Numbered from the stretch's first letter, positions 45,195 through 53,745 are shown. The stretch: DNA of 64,000 nt from Tenacibaculum pelagium (GCF_014062345.1 NZ_JACGLS010000003.1:186001-250000), one strand, 5' to 3'. The notes: generated by a model from the sequence alone, not told the origin. Made by a program: numbers and translations.

Positions 45195-45431
45195 ATGAAG
45201 CTTTATTATTCAAAAACCTATTCTGATGAAGAAGGAATAGCAGAACAAGCTAATTCAGTTATGATATTTGGTTCAAAAGAAGAGTTGTTAAAAATGTGTA
45301 ATTTTTTTGAAAAGATAAAAACTCATTTAAAGGAGAATGATAATTGTCATATGCATTTATGCGATAATTATGATGGTTGGAAAAAGAAAGAAAATTTTGA
45401 TTTAGAAATTAGTTTAGAAGAAAAGATATAA
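45195..45431 (+). CDS. Small unknown protein in the kynurenine operon
   Basis: 78 residues, starting at the base after the dioxygenase stop codon and sharing one base (ATAATG) with the ACMSD start. Sequence features: SVMIFGSKEELLKMCNFFEK and CHMHLCDNYDGWKK, acidic overall, no signal peptide. The HMHL after a helix is reminiscent of small immunity-protein folds such as Imm32, but similarity is too weak to claim. It may also be a pathway accessory. Confidence 0.55.
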   Translation: MKLYYSKTYSDEEGIAEQANSVMIFGSKEELLKMCNFFEKIKTHLKENDNCHMHLCDNYDGWKKKENFDLEISLEEKI

Positions 45432-46513
45432 TGAAACGCAAACTTAGAATAAACGGACATTCACATTTATTACCATATCCAGAGCAAATACCTGCTTTTA
45501 TGAAAGAAAAGGAAATTTTCTGGGTAGATGATGAACGTAAACATATGTTACAAAAAGGATGGAAACGGCCTGTAACAGATTCAAGTTTTTTCTTGGATGA
45601 GAAATTACTTTGGATGGAGAAAAATAAACTCGATCATGCAGTAGTTTTAAACCTTTCTCAACTATATGGTAACGGATTACGGTTAGAAGAGATGAAGAAA
45701 GCGTTGCGCTTTCAAAATGATTTTAACGCAAAAGTACAGCACGATCATCCATCAAAATTTACATGTGGATTTGTAGTACATCCAGGATTTATATATGGGG
45801 CTTTGTATGAGATAGAACGTTGCGTAGAAGAATTAGGGCTAAAAGTATTGTGCTTGCCAACTCATTTTATGGATTCTATTGGGCAATGGCGTTGTGTATT
45901 TGATAAAGAAAACGATCCAATTTTTGAGTTAGCGAACAAGTATAAATTAGCTATTGAAATCCATCCATATGACGGGGATAAAATGATAAAACTAGAAAAT
46001 ACCAATTGGCGTTTTCATTTAATTTGGATGTTAGCTCAGTGTGGTGATGCTTATCATTTTTATACCTTAAACGGAATGCAAGAGCGTTTTCCAAATATCA
46101 GAACTTGCTTCGCACACGGAGGTCAGTTAGCGCAAATGAATTTAGGAAGACGTATTCAAGGTTTTGATGGTCGTCCTGATTTATTTGAAGGAAAAACACA
46201 TCCAAGAAAAGCTGTAGGACACCCAAATATTTACTTTGATACCTTAGTACATGATACTGATTCTTTAAAGCTAATGATTGATCGTCAAGGGTCAAATCAA
46301 GTAATCATGGGGTTAGACGATCCATACCCATTAGGAGAAATGGAAAGCGATGCGCAGTCTTCTTACCCAGGTAAATTATTAGATTTAGCAATTGATAGAG
46401 ATATTATCAATCAAACACAATATGATGAAATTTGGGAAGATAATACCTTACGTTGGTTGTTTGGTGATGATGAAAAAGCTAAAGAAGATTTAGTGTCTAA
46501 AATTTTAAAGTAA
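45431..46513 (+). CDS. Amidohydrolase, 2-amino-3-carboxymuconate-6-semialdehyde decarboxylase (ACMSD) type
   Basis: Zinc-dependent decarboxylase that diverts the unstable dioxygenase product to 2-aminomuconate-6-semialdehyde, away from quinolinate/NAD. 360 residues. Metal ligands: NGHSHLLP (His10, His12), His177 in IEIHPYDG, His229 in CFAHGG, and Asp about 295 in GLDDPYPLG. Substrate-like signatures such as HPRKAVGHPNIYFDTLVHD follow. Last gene of the operon; a strong terminator begins 36 bases later. Confidence 0.92.
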   Translation: MKRKLRINGHSHLLPYPEQIPAFMKEKEIFWVDDERKHMLQKGWKRPVTDSSFFLDEKLLWMEKNKLDHAVVLNLSQLYGNGLRLEEMKKALRFQNDFNAKVQHDHPSKFTCGFVVHPGFIYGALYEIERCVEELGLKVLCLPTHFMDSIGQWRCVFDKENDPIFELANKYKLAIEIHPYDGDKMIKLENTNWRFHLIWMLAQCGDAYHFYTLNGMQERFPNIRTCFAHGGQLAQMNLGRRIQGFDGRPDLFEGKTHPRKAVGHPNIYFDTLVHDTDSLKLMIDRQGSNQVIMGLDDPYPLGEMESDAQSSYPGKLLDLAIDRDIINQTQYDEIWEDNTLRWLFGDDEKAKEDLVSKILK

Positions 46514-46548
46514 TGTTAAGTTATCTAATTTAATATTTCAATAAAAAC

Positions 46549-46577
46549 AAAAGCCTTAGATATATCTAAGGCTTTTT
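46549..46577. terminator. Bidirectional terminator between the kynurenine operon and yceI-like gene
   Basis: Near-perfect palindrome AAAGCCTTAGATA / TATCTAAGGCTTT with flanking A and T tracts, between the two convergent operons. Confidence 0.85.
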
Positions 46578-46599
46578 AATTTTCTTACGAAGTATATTT

Positions 46600-47229
46600 T
46601 TACTTAAAAGTAGAAGTAATATTAATAGCTACATCATCCCAAGTTTTAGAAACGCCATCAGCTCCTTTATGTAAATCTTTACAAGCTTCATTTAATGATG
46701 CTAAAGCTTTGTCTGCTCCCCAATCAGAAATTTTCATTTCTCCAGAAAAATTAAAGACCTTACCATTAATAGTATATTTAAAAGGAAGTTTATTTGTTAT
46801 TCCGTTCATGGTTAAATTAGCGTAACCTAATGAATCATTTTCTATAACAAGTTTTCCAGATAGTAATTCAGTCTTGTCCATTATTCCAAAGAAGAACTTT
46901 TTAATTTTAAAATCTCTACTCGTATCTTTTGTGAAAATACTACTAATTGGAATTGAGAATTCTGCATTATTAATCGCTTCTTTAGCAGTGTCGCCTTCAC
47001 CACCTGCTGTAATATTAACTTTTTTAAATTGACCTTTTACAGGAGCTTTCTCAGTTGTTTTATAAGCTGTCCAATTTATTTGATTATCAGCTTCAGTAAG
47101 AGAAAAAGCTGCTTTATTTTCAACCTTAACTTCTTCTTTTATTGGTGTTTCTTTTTTTGCTTCTGATTTACAAGAAACCATAGCGTTAACTGTAAAGCAT
47201 ACTAGTAATGAGTAAATTACTTTTTTCAT
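46600..47229 (-). CDS. YceI-family lipoprotein
   Basis: 209 residues: lipoprotein signal with lipobox MVSC (Cys20), a charged spacer to about 40, then the YceI lipocalin-like beta barrel (DNQINWTAYKTTEKAPVKGQF, NNAEFSIPISSIFTKD, LTMNGITNKLPFKY). YceI barrels bind polyprenoid or other lipids in the periplasm. Last gene of the rsfS-ftsH-LUD-cdsA-ACBP-yceI unit, 5 bases after the ACBP gene. Confidence 0.85.
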   Translation of the reverse strand: MKKVIYSLLVCFTVNAMVSCKSEAKKETPIKEEVKVENKAAFSLTEADNQINWTAYKTTEKAPVKGQFKKVNITAGGEGDTAKEAINNAEFSIPISSIFTKDTSRDFKIKKFFFGIMDKTELLSGKLVIENDSLGYANLTMNGITNKLPFKYTINGKVFNFSGEMKISDWGADKALASLNEACKDLHKGADGVSKTWDDVAINITSTFK

Positions 47230-47234
47230 GAGGT

Positions 47235-47492
47235 TTATTTTATAATTGTATTGACTAAGTTGATGTATTCTTCTTTTGCTTGATTTTCATCCATACCATT
47301 TAATTGCATCCAAGCATTAAACTTAAAGGCGTTTCTTAAATCGCTATTCGCATTAAAGCTAAACTTATCTCCTTTAACTGCTTGTTTATAATATGCGTAT
47401 AATTTAAGCATAATGTCTGGAGGAAGTTTTTCCTTTAGCTTGGAAGCCTTTTGATAAGCTTCATTAAATTTTGAATCTAAATCATTTACCAT
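47235..47492 (-). CDS. Acyl-CoA-binding protein
   Basis: 85-residue four-helix ACBP fold with LDSKFNEAYQKASKL, the core DIMLKLYAYYKQAVKGD (the YaLYKQAtvGd signature) and KFNAWMQLNGMDENQAKEEYI. It binds and buffers long-chain acyl-CoA in the cytoplasm. Placement next to cdsA and yceI groups it with lipid handling. Confidence 0.9.
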   Translation of the reverse strand: MVNDLDSKFNEAYQKASKLKEKLPPDIMLKLYAYYKQAVKGDKFSFNANSDLRNAFKFNAWMQLNGMDENQAKEEYINLVNTIIK

Positions 47493-47519
47493 AAAAAGAT
47501 AGATTAAGTAAATGTATAA

Positions 47520-48314
47520 TTATATTATATAATGGATATACAAATATACGAAGGGAGCAAGGAAAAACAAGCTATCTAGTCGATCTAATAAACCACCATG
47601 ACCGGGCATAATGTTTCCGCTGTCTTTAATATTAGCTTGCCTTTTAAATTTTGATTCTACTAAATCTCCTAGAGTTCCAAAAACCGAAACGATAATCGCA
47701 ATAAAAATCCAGTTAGTGGTTGAGAAAATAGTAACAGATTTACTAATAATTAACCCTGCGATAATTGCAAAAACAAGTCCTCCTACAAAACCTTCAATGG
47801 TTTTTTTAGGAGATACTTTTTCGAAAAGTTTATGTTTACCAAAATTTTTACCAACTAAATAAGCAAAACTATCATTTGTCCAAATAATCAAAATTATAGC
47901 AATGATAATATTTGAATGATATTCACCATTTATAAAAGGTAAACTCATTAGAAAGAAAAAAGGAAGAATTAAATAGGTGAAATTAAGCAGTGTTTTTTGA
48001 TTAACATTCTCAGTACTAATGGTTTTGTTAGTGATAAGTTGATATAGGAATTTTATTAAAAAAAATAATGAAATACCTAGTAAGAATGGATATGTAAAAA
48101 GTGCTTTTTCAGTAATTAAACAGTACACAATAAAAGCTAAAATAACATAAGGTACATAGCTCTTAAATTGAATTATTTTCGAAAATTCAAAAATACAAAT
48201 AGCAGTAAAAACAGCTAATAATCCTAAATAAGTTTCGGCAGAGAAAAGAATTGCAGAAATAAAGATAATAGCATAAACAAGTCCTGAAATACTTCTTGTT
48301 ATAAGGTTGCGCAT
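47520..48314 (-). CDS. cdsA: Phosphatidate cytidylyltransferase (CDP-diglyceride synthase)
   Basis: Integral membrane enzyme making CDP-diacylglycerol from phosphatidate and CTP. 264 residues, about seven to eight helices. The C-terminal signature is complete: GTLGDLVESKFKRQANIKDS followed by MPGHGGLLDRLDS, with the conserved Asp pair. It follows the LUD gene by 3 bases. Confidence 0.95.
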   Translation of the reverse strand: MRNLITRSISGLVYAIIFISAILFSAETYLGLLAVFTAICIFEFSKIIQFKSYVPYVILAFIVYCLITEKALFTYPFLLGISLFFLIKFLYQLITNKTISTENVNQKTLLNFTYLILPFFFLMSLPFINGEYHSNIIIAIILIIWTNDSFAYLVGKNFGKHKLFEKVSPKKTIEGFVGGLVFAIIAGLIISKSVTIFSTTNWIFIAIIVSVFGTLGDLVESKFKRQANIKDSGNIMPGHGGLLDRLDSLFFLAPFVYLYIHYII

Positions 48315-48317
48315 GGT

Positions 48318-48908
48318 TTATAAATCTTCAAAGAGCAGCAAATATAAGTTTTTTGAGTTAGTGTTACCATAACTTAAAAAATTATCCTCATCAGCTTCAA
48401 TTTTATAATTAGTTATAGAACTAATATTTGTAGGGATGTTACCGCTAAAGTGTGTTTTAATACCTGTTAAACCTTCTCCCATATTTTTTACTAATTGACT
48501 AGTAGTAGCGTACACAATAAAATGTTTAGGAAGAGAAGATAGTTTGTTGCTTCCTAATTGATTAGATGAAAATAATAATTCTCCCTTATTAGAAATCAAG
48601 TGTTCACAAGATGTAAAAAAAGGTATTGATTCAGAAAAATGTTCTTGTAAATTAACATCTATTTTATCAGTAAGCTTTACTAGATCATAATCTGAACATG
48701 TAATCTTTTTCCAGTTATTTTCTTGTAAAATATGTTTAAGGTTATTTTTTACTTCTTTTATAGAAGTACAGTATAAAAACTTACCGCCTTTATTAATAAA
48801 ATTATGCACAAAAGAATCATCTAGAGATAAATTAACTTCTTGTTTGTTAATTTCTTTGTTTCTAGATGATTCTATTTGTGATTTAAATAACTTCTTAAAA
48901 AAATTCAT
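48318..48908 (-). CDS. LUD-domain protein (LutC-like)
   Basis: 196-residue LUD (lactate utilization) domain protein. Recognisable parts are the N-terminal helix, FISSNQ-like segment LLFSSNQLGSNKLSSLPKHF, and the C-terminal GEGLTGIKTHFSGNIPTNI. It lacks iron-sulfur ligand clusters, so it is a stand-alone LUD module. The position between ftsH and cdsA is a known Bacteroidetes arrangement; function there is unknown. 10 bases after ftsH. Confidence 0.82.
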   Translation of the reverse strand: MNFFKKLFKSQIESSRNKEINKQEVNLSLDDSFVHNFINKGGKFLYCTSIKEVKNNLKHILQENNWKKITCSDYDLVKLTDKIDVNLQEHFSESIPFFTSCEHLISNKGELLFSSNQLGSNKLSSLPKHFIVYATTSQLVKNMGEGLTGIKTHFSGNIPTNISSITNYKIEADEDNFLSYGNTNSKNLYLLLFEDL

Positions 48909-48918
48909 TAATTAAAAA

Positions 48919-50847
48919 CTAATCTTCAGTTACTGTATCAGTTTTTTCTTCTTTTTTATCAAAAGGTCTCTCTCCAAAAACTTTTATTAAATCGTCTTTA
49001 AAGATAACTTCTCTCTCTAATAATAACTCGGCTAGTTCGTTTAGTTTATCTTTATGTTGATCTAGTATTTCAATAGCTCTTTGATATTGACCTTCTATAA
49101 TTTTTGAAATTTCTTCATCAATAGTTTTAGCAGTACCGTCGCTATAAGGCTTTACAAAAGAATCGTTTCCAGTTGAATCGTAATAGGTAATATTTCCTAC
49201 TTTTTCGTTTAAACCATAAACGGTAACCATGGCACGAGCTTGTTTAGTAACTTTTTCTAAATCACTTAATGCTCCTGTTGATATTTTGTTGAACATTAGT
49301 TTTTCTGCAGCTCTACCTCCCATAGTAGCACACATTTCATCTAACATTTGTTCAGTTTGAACAATTTTTCTTTCTTCTGGTAAATACCATGCAGCACCTA
49401 AAGATTGACCTCTAGGAACAATAGTTACTTTTACTAACGGAGCAGCGTGTTCTAACATCCAGCTAACTGTTGCATGACCTGCTTCGTGATAAGCAATTAC
49501 TTTCTTCTCTTTAGGAGTAATTACTTTATTTTTCTTTTCCAATCCACCAACGATTCTATCAACTGCATCTAAGAAATCTTGATGCTCAATAGCTTCTTTA
49601 CCATTACGAGCAGCTATTAAAGCAGCTTCATTACAAAGGTTAGCTATATCTGCACCAGAAAAACCTGGAGTTTGCTGTGCTAAGAATTCTAAATTAGCAT
49701 TATCTGCTAATTTCAAAGGCTTAATATGTACTTCAAAAATTTCTCTACGCTCGTGTAAATCTGGTAAGTCAACATAAATTTGACGGTCAAAACGACCAGC
49801 ACGCATTAAAGCTTTGTCTAAAACATCAGCACGGTTTGTTGCAGCTAATACAATTACATTTGTATCGGTACCAAAACCATCCATTTCAGTTAAAAGTTGG
49901 TTTAATGTATTTTCACGTTCATCATTACCACCTGTCATACTATTTTTTCCTCTAGCTCTACCAATGGCATCAATCTCATCAATAAAAATAATTGATGGTG
50001 ATTTTTGTTGCGCTTGTTTAAATAAATCTCTTACACGAGAAGCACCAACACCTACAAACATCTCAACAAAATCAGAACCTGATAAAGAAAAGAAAGGAAC
50101 ACCAGCTTCACCAGCTACTGCTTTTGCAAGTAACGTTTTACCGGTACCTGGAGGGCCTACTAATAAAGCTCCTTTAGGTATTTTACCACCTAGTTTTGTG
50201 TATTTTTCTGGTGTTTTTAAGAAATCTACAATTTCTTGAACCTCTTCTTTTGCACCTTCTAAACCAGCAACATTTTTAAACGTAGTTCTAACTTTAGAAT
50301 CTTCATCAAAAAGTTTGGCTTTCGATTTACCAATGTTAAATATTTGGCCTCCGCCAGCACCTCCGCCAGCACCTCCAGACATTCTTCTCATAAAGAATAA
50401 CCAAATACCAATTAGTAAAATAAAAGGAAGGAAACTAATGATTCCATCAATCATACTAGTTCTTTCAACATTAGAGACATCAAAGTCTAAATTATGCTCA
50501 GATTTTTCAGTTGAAATTTCTTTTTCGAAATTTTCTTGATTTCCAAAGTTGTACGTGTATAAAGGAGATCCTTTTCGGTAAAAAGGAGATTCAGTTAATT
50601 TCTTGTGATTTTCTTTTTCCTCAGCTTCTTTCTTTAAAAAGATTTGTGCTACATTATTGTTTTCAACAACAATTTTTTTAATGTCGTTAGCCTCTAAAAT
50701 CTTTGTGAATTCATTTTTAGATATCTGACGAGAACCTAAGTCTCCTGAATTCAAAAAGCTTAAACCTAGTAAAACAACAAATATTGGAATGTATAACCAA
50801 AATGAATTTAGTTTAAATTTTGGTGTATTTTTTTTCTTATCACTCAT
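48919..50847 (-). CDS. ftsH: ATP-dependent zinc metalloprotease FtsH
   Basis: Membrane-bound AAA+ protease degrading misfolded membrane and regulatory proteins. 642 residues with two membrane helices (about 14-30 and 136-152) around a periplasmic domain, Gly/Ala linker GGAGGGAGGGQ, Walker A GPPGTGKT (about 228-235), Walker B SIIFIDEIDAIG, second region of homology, and the zinc site HEAGH (about 452). The tail is acidic (KTDTVTED). Second gene of the rsfS operon. Confidence 0.97.
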   Translation of the reverse strand: MSDKKKNTPKFKLNSFWLYIPIFVVLLGLSFLNSGDLGSRQISKNEFTKILEANDIKKIVVENNNVAQIFLKKEAEEKENHKKLTESPFYRKGSPLYTYNFGNQENFEKEISTEKSEHNLDFDVSNVERTSMIDGIISFLPFILLIGIWLFFMRRMSGGAGGGAGGGQIFNIGKSKAKLFDEDSKVRTTFKNVAGLEGAKEEVQEIVDFLKTPEKYTKLGGKIPKGALLVGPPGTGKTLLAKAVAGEAGVPFFSLSGSDFVEMFVGVGASRVRDLFKQAQQKSPSIIFIDEIDAIGRARGKNSMTGGNDERENTLNQLLTEMDGFGTDTNVIVLAATNRADVLDKALMRAGRFDRQIYVDLPDLHERREIFEVHIKPLKLADNANLEFLAQQTPGFSGADIANLCNEAALIAARNGKEAIEHQDFLDAVDRIVGGLEKKNKVITPKEKKVIAYHEAGHATVSWMLEHAAPLVKVTIVPRGQSLGAAWYLPEERKIVQTEQMLDEMCATMGGRAAEKLMFNKISTGALSDLEKVTKQARAMVTVYGLNEKVGNITYYDSTGNDSFVKPYSDGTAKTIDEEISKIIEGQYQRAIEILDQHKDKLNELAELLLEREVIFKDDLIKVFGERPFDKKEEKTDTVTED

Positions 50848-50872
50848 AAATTAGTGTGTAAATTGTTTGCAA

Positions 50873-51241
50873 TTAAGCAGGGTTAATTTCGGTGATTTTT
50901 GCGTCACCCCAAAGACTTTCAATGTCATAATACTCACGTATTTGTTTTTGAAAAACATGTACAACAACATTAACATAGTCCATTAAAATCCATTCTGAAT
51001 TTCCTTGCCCTTCTATGTGCCAAGGTTTATCTTGAAGTTCTTTACTAACAGTTTTCTGAACAGAACCTGTAATAGCATTTACTTGTGTGTTAGAATTACC
51101 AGAACAAATTACAAAATAATCACAAACTGTATTTTCAATTTCTCTTAAATCTAGTAGTTGAATATCCTCTCCTTTTACATCATCAATCCCCTTTATTATC
51201 ATAGCGATTAAGTCGTCTGTGTTTGCTTGTTTTTTAGTCAT
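50873..51241 (-). CDS. rsfS: Ribosome silencing factor RsfS
   Basis: 122-residue Iojap/RsfS protein that binds L14 and blocks subunit joining in starvation. Family motifs: DLREIENTVCDYFVICSGNSNTQV, KPWHIEGQGNSEWILMDYVNVVVHVF and FREYY-like IREYYDIESLWGDA. It leads the six-gene minus-strand operon; a -7 box lies 21 bases upstream. Confidence 0.95.
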   Translation of the reverse strand: MTKKQANTDDLIAMIIKGIDDVKGEDIQLLDLREIENTVCDYFVICSGNSNTQVNAITGSVQKTVSKELQDKPWHIEGQGNSEWILMDYVNVVVHVFQKQIREYYDIESLWGDAKITEINPA

Positions 51242-51261
51242 TAAAAAAAATTAAGTTTTAG

Positions 51262-51269
51262 CAAAGTTA
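51262..51269 (-). promoter_or_regulatory. Candidate -7 box for the rsfS-ftsH operon
   Basis: Minus-strand TAACTTTG, exact TAnnTTTG, predicting a start near 51258 and a leader of about 17 bases. Confidence 0.5.
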
Positions 51270-51327
51270 TTATTTTTTTGCGAGTAATTTATGTAATATT
51301 GATACTTGTTTTACTTGCAAAACGTAT

Positions 51328-52059
51328 ATGAAAATAATCAAACTTGATGCCATTGATTCGACCAATTCATTTTTGAAGAATTTGTCAGTTAACTCTACTG
51401 TTCAAGACTTTACAATTGTGATGGCAAAGGAGCAGACATCTGGTAAAGGGCAAATGAATGCTAAATGGGTTGTTGACGGTGGTAAAAACCTAACCTTTAG
51501 TGTTTTTTCTTGTTTTGATGACTTAGAAATATCTAATCAAAAGTACTTGAGTTTTGGCGTTTCATTAGCTGTTTTTGAGACTCTTAATGAGTTAAAATTA
51601 CCAAAATTGGCTATAAAATGGCCAAACGACATTCTGTCAGTGAATAAAAAGTTAGCTGGAATTTTAATAGAAAATAATTTAAAAGGCAATAAAATAACGT
51701 CATCAGTTATTGGAATTGGAATTAATGTAAATCAAGAAATCTTTTCAAAAGATTTGCCAAATGCAACATCGATAAAAAAAATAGTAAATAAAGAATTTGA
51801 TTTAGATATTTTATTAAATGAAATTTTAATAAGGTTGAAAAGTAAACTTGAATTGCTTCATAAAAAAGATTACGCGTTTTTAGAAAAACAATATTTAAGT
51901 GTTTTGTATAAAAAAAATGTTCCGAGTATGTTTAAAAACAATCAGAACATTTTATTTATGGGTAAAATAATTGGAGTCTCTGAAAACGGAAAACTCCAAA
52001 TAGAATTAGAGAACGAAACGATTAAAGAATTTGGTCTTAAAGAGGTTTCGTTTGCTTAG
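51328..52059 (+). CDS. birA: Biotin--[acetyl-CoA-carboxylase] ligase
   Basis: Attaches biotin to the carboxyl carrier protein. 243 residues, the single-domain form without the DNA-binding domain, so no repressor function is expected. Motifs: DSTNSFLKNL near the N-terminus, EQTSGKGQMNAKWV (the GRGRxGR-equivalent), LAIKWPNDI, KLAGILIEN and IGIGINVNQ. It ends one base before the convergent SRPBCC gene. Confidence 0.93.
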   Translation: MKIIKLDAIDSTNSFLKNLSVNSTVQDFTIVMAKEQTSGKGQMNAKWVVDGGKNLTFSVFSCFDDLEISNQKYLSFGVSLAVFETLNELKLPKLAIKWPNDILSVNKKLAGILIENNLKGNKITSSVIGIGINVNQEIFSKDLPNATSIKKIVNKEFDLDILLNEILIRLKSKLELLHKKDYAFLEKQYLSVLYKKNVPSMFKNNQNILFMGKIIGVSENGKLQIELENETIKEFGLKEVSFA

Positions 52060-52060
52060 T

Positions 52061-52450
52061 TTATAATTTTGAAATATTTTCAGTTAAAGTTTCAATAAAC
52101 TTAGTTAATGGTTTTTTTACCATCATAGCCATCATTGGATTAAAATCTCCATTAAAACTTAAAACTACTTCACTTTCGTTTTCTGAAAGTTCATTAATGT
52201 CAGATGATAAAGTAAATGGTAATTTACTACTTGCAGCTCCTAAAGTTATATTTGAATATTCAGTTTTTTCTTTCATAACCAATCTTATTTCTGGCATTCC
52301 TTTTAATCCAAAAATAAAACTATCGCCATCTACCTCAAATTTTTGAGTGTTTTCTGGCATTAATTGTTCAAAGTTTTCAAGTTTGCTAAAAAAATCAAAT
52401 GTGTCTTTTGCTGATTTTTTTACGATTACTTTGTTTCCTTCAATATTCAT
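52061..52450 (-). CDS. SRPBCC (START-like) family protein
   Basis: 129 residues with the START/Bet v1-like layout: an initial strand, the helix SAKDTFDFFSKLENFEQLMP, antiparallel strands and the long C-terminal helix MVKKPLTKFIETLTENISKL. The hydrophobic cavity of such proteins binds small lipophilic ligands; ligand unknown. It follows pyrE by 13 bases in the same direction. Confidence 0.75.
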   Translation of the reverse strand: MNIEGNKVIVKKSAKDTFDFFSKLENFEQLMPENTQKFEVDGDSFIFGLKGMPEIRLVMKEKTEYSNITLGAASSKLPFTLSSDINELSENESEVVLSFNGDFNPMMAMMVKKPLTKFIETLTENISKL

Positions 52451-52463
52451 ATTCTATTATTTT

Positions 52464-53114
52464 TTATTCTTCGTTTTGTTTCCATTTGCTTGGATTCATT
52501 CTCCAATCTTCTAAAGAACGTAGCTCTTCACTTGTAATATATTTGCTATCTAAAGCTTGCTCTAGCATATATTCATAATTACTAAGTGTAGTTAGCTCTA
52601 CATTATCTTTTTCAAAGTTTTCAGAAGCGATATTAAATCCGTAAGAAAAAATAGCGACCATACCTTTTACATTTGCATGCGCTTCTTTTAAAGCTTTAAC
52701 AGCATTCAAGCTACTTTTGCCAGTACTGATTAAATCTTCGATAACCACTACATTCTGGCCACTTTCTAAATGTCCTTCTATCTGATTTTTTCTTCCATGT
52801 TTTTTAGGTTCAGGACGAATATAAATAAAAGGAACCCCTAATTCTTGAGCAACTAATATGCCAATTGCAATAGCGCCTGTGGCAACACCTGCAATTACAT
52901 CAGGCTTACCGTGTTTTTCTTCTACTAACTTAGCGATTTCTTCTTTTAAAAAATTTCTAACAGGTGGATACGATAATGTAACTCTATTGTCACAGTAAAT
53001 TGGTGATTTCCAACCAGAAGCCCATGTAAAAGGATTTTGTGGACTCAGTTTTATAGCTTTTATTTGTAAAAGAAGTTCAGCTGTTTTTTTTGCAGTATCT
53101 TTGTTAAAATCCAT
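52464..53114 (-). CDS. pyrE: Orotate phosphoribosyltransferase
   Basis: Forms OMP from orotate and PRPP in pyrimidine synthesis. 216 residues with FTWASGWKSPIYCDNR, GVATGAIAIG, RPEPKKHGRKNQIEG and the PRPP motif VVVIEDLISTGKSS. Its ATG is seven bases from the divergent Nudix ATG. An exact -7 box ends four bases before the start, predicting a leaderless mRNA. Confidence 0.95.
   Translation of the reverse strand: MDFNKDTAKKTAELLLQIKAIKLSPQNPFTWASGWKSPIYCDNRVTLSYPPVRNFLKEEIAKLVEEKHGKPDVIAGVATGAIAIGILVAQELGVPFIYIRPEPKKHGRKNQIEGHLESGQNVVVIEDLISTGKSSLNAVKALKEAHANVKGMVAIFSYGFNIASENFEKDNVELTTLSNYEYMLEQALDSKYITSEELRSLEDWRMNPSKWKQNEE
53096..53103 (+). promoter_or_regulatory. Candidate -7 box for the Nudix gene, inside pyrE
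   Basis: TATCTTTG, exact TAnnTTTG, located within the first codons of pyrE on the opposite strand, predicting a start near 53107 and a leader of about 15 bases. Confidence 0.45.
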
Positions 53115-53118
53115 AGCG

Positions 53119-53126
53119 CAAATGTA
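53119..53126 (-). promoter_or_regulatory. Candidate -7 box for pyrE, overlapping the Nudix start codon
   Basis: Minus-strand TACATTTG, exact TAnnTTTG. It includes the Nudix ATG (53122-53124) and predicts a pyrE start at about 53115, next to its own ATG. Confidence 0.45.
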
Positions 53127-53730
53127 TAAAGTTTTTGTTAATGATAAGCCGATAATCTTTACAACTTCTGTAAAAAATGAAGAAGATTATCCAGTTTATG
53201 TTTACAAAAATACAATTATAGATGAACTTATCTACAAGTTAAAACTAGGTAAATTAAAAGGAGTTTATCTTTTTTCTAACGATCTTGAAAATCATTGGCA
53301 ATCATTCAAAATTAATTTAAAAGTTATTACTGCTGCTGGAGGACTTGTTTTAAATGATGAAAATGAAATTTTATTTATTTATAGAGGAAATAAGTGGGAT
53401 TTACCTAAAGGGCGTATTGAGAAAGGTGAGGAGATTGAAGAAACTGCTGTTCGTGAAGTAGAAGAAGAATGCGGAATTAAAAATTTATCAATTAAAAAGA
53501 AGCTGATTAACACTTACCATCTATTTGTTCAAAAAGGAGAGCACCGTTTAAAAGAAACACATTGGTATTTAATGTATTCTAATTACAAAGGGAATCTGAT
53601 TCCTCAAACAGAAGAAGGAATAACAAATGTTTTGTTTAAAGGTAAAAGCGATACAGAAAAAGCACTGCAAAACACTTACTTAAACATTAAGTTAGTGTAC
53701 GATTCGTACAATAATTCAATAAAAAAATGA
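53122..53730 (+). CDS. Nudix hydrolase
   Basis: 202 residues: a Bacteroidetes-type N-terminal extension (1-70) and a Nudix domain. The Nudix box is complete (GRIEKGEEIEETAVREVEEE plus CGI), with the REVEEE metal-binding glutamates and a preceding KWDLPKG. Substrate is probably a nucleoside diphosphate derivative; not resolvable here. ATG 53122 is chosen over TTG 53101, which lies inside pyrE. The stop codon is within a terminator hairpin. Confidence 0.9.
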   Translation: MYKVFVNDKPIIFTTSVKNEEDYPVYVYKNTIIDELIYKLKLGKLKGVYLFSNDLENHWQSFKINLKVITAAGGLVLNDENEILFIYRGNKWDLPKGRIEKGEEIEETAVREVEEECGIKNLSIKKKLINTYHLFVQKGEHRLKETHWYLMYSNYKGNLIPQTEEGITNVLFKGKSDTEKALQNTYLNIKLVYDSYNNSIKK

Positions 53731-53745
53731 CACTCTGTCATTTTT
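53723..53745 (+). terminator. Terminator at the end of the Nudix gene
   Basis: 10-bp perfect stem AAAAATGACA / TGTCATTTTT with loop CTC; the TGA stop codon of the Nudix gene forms part of the stem. Confidence 0.75.
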
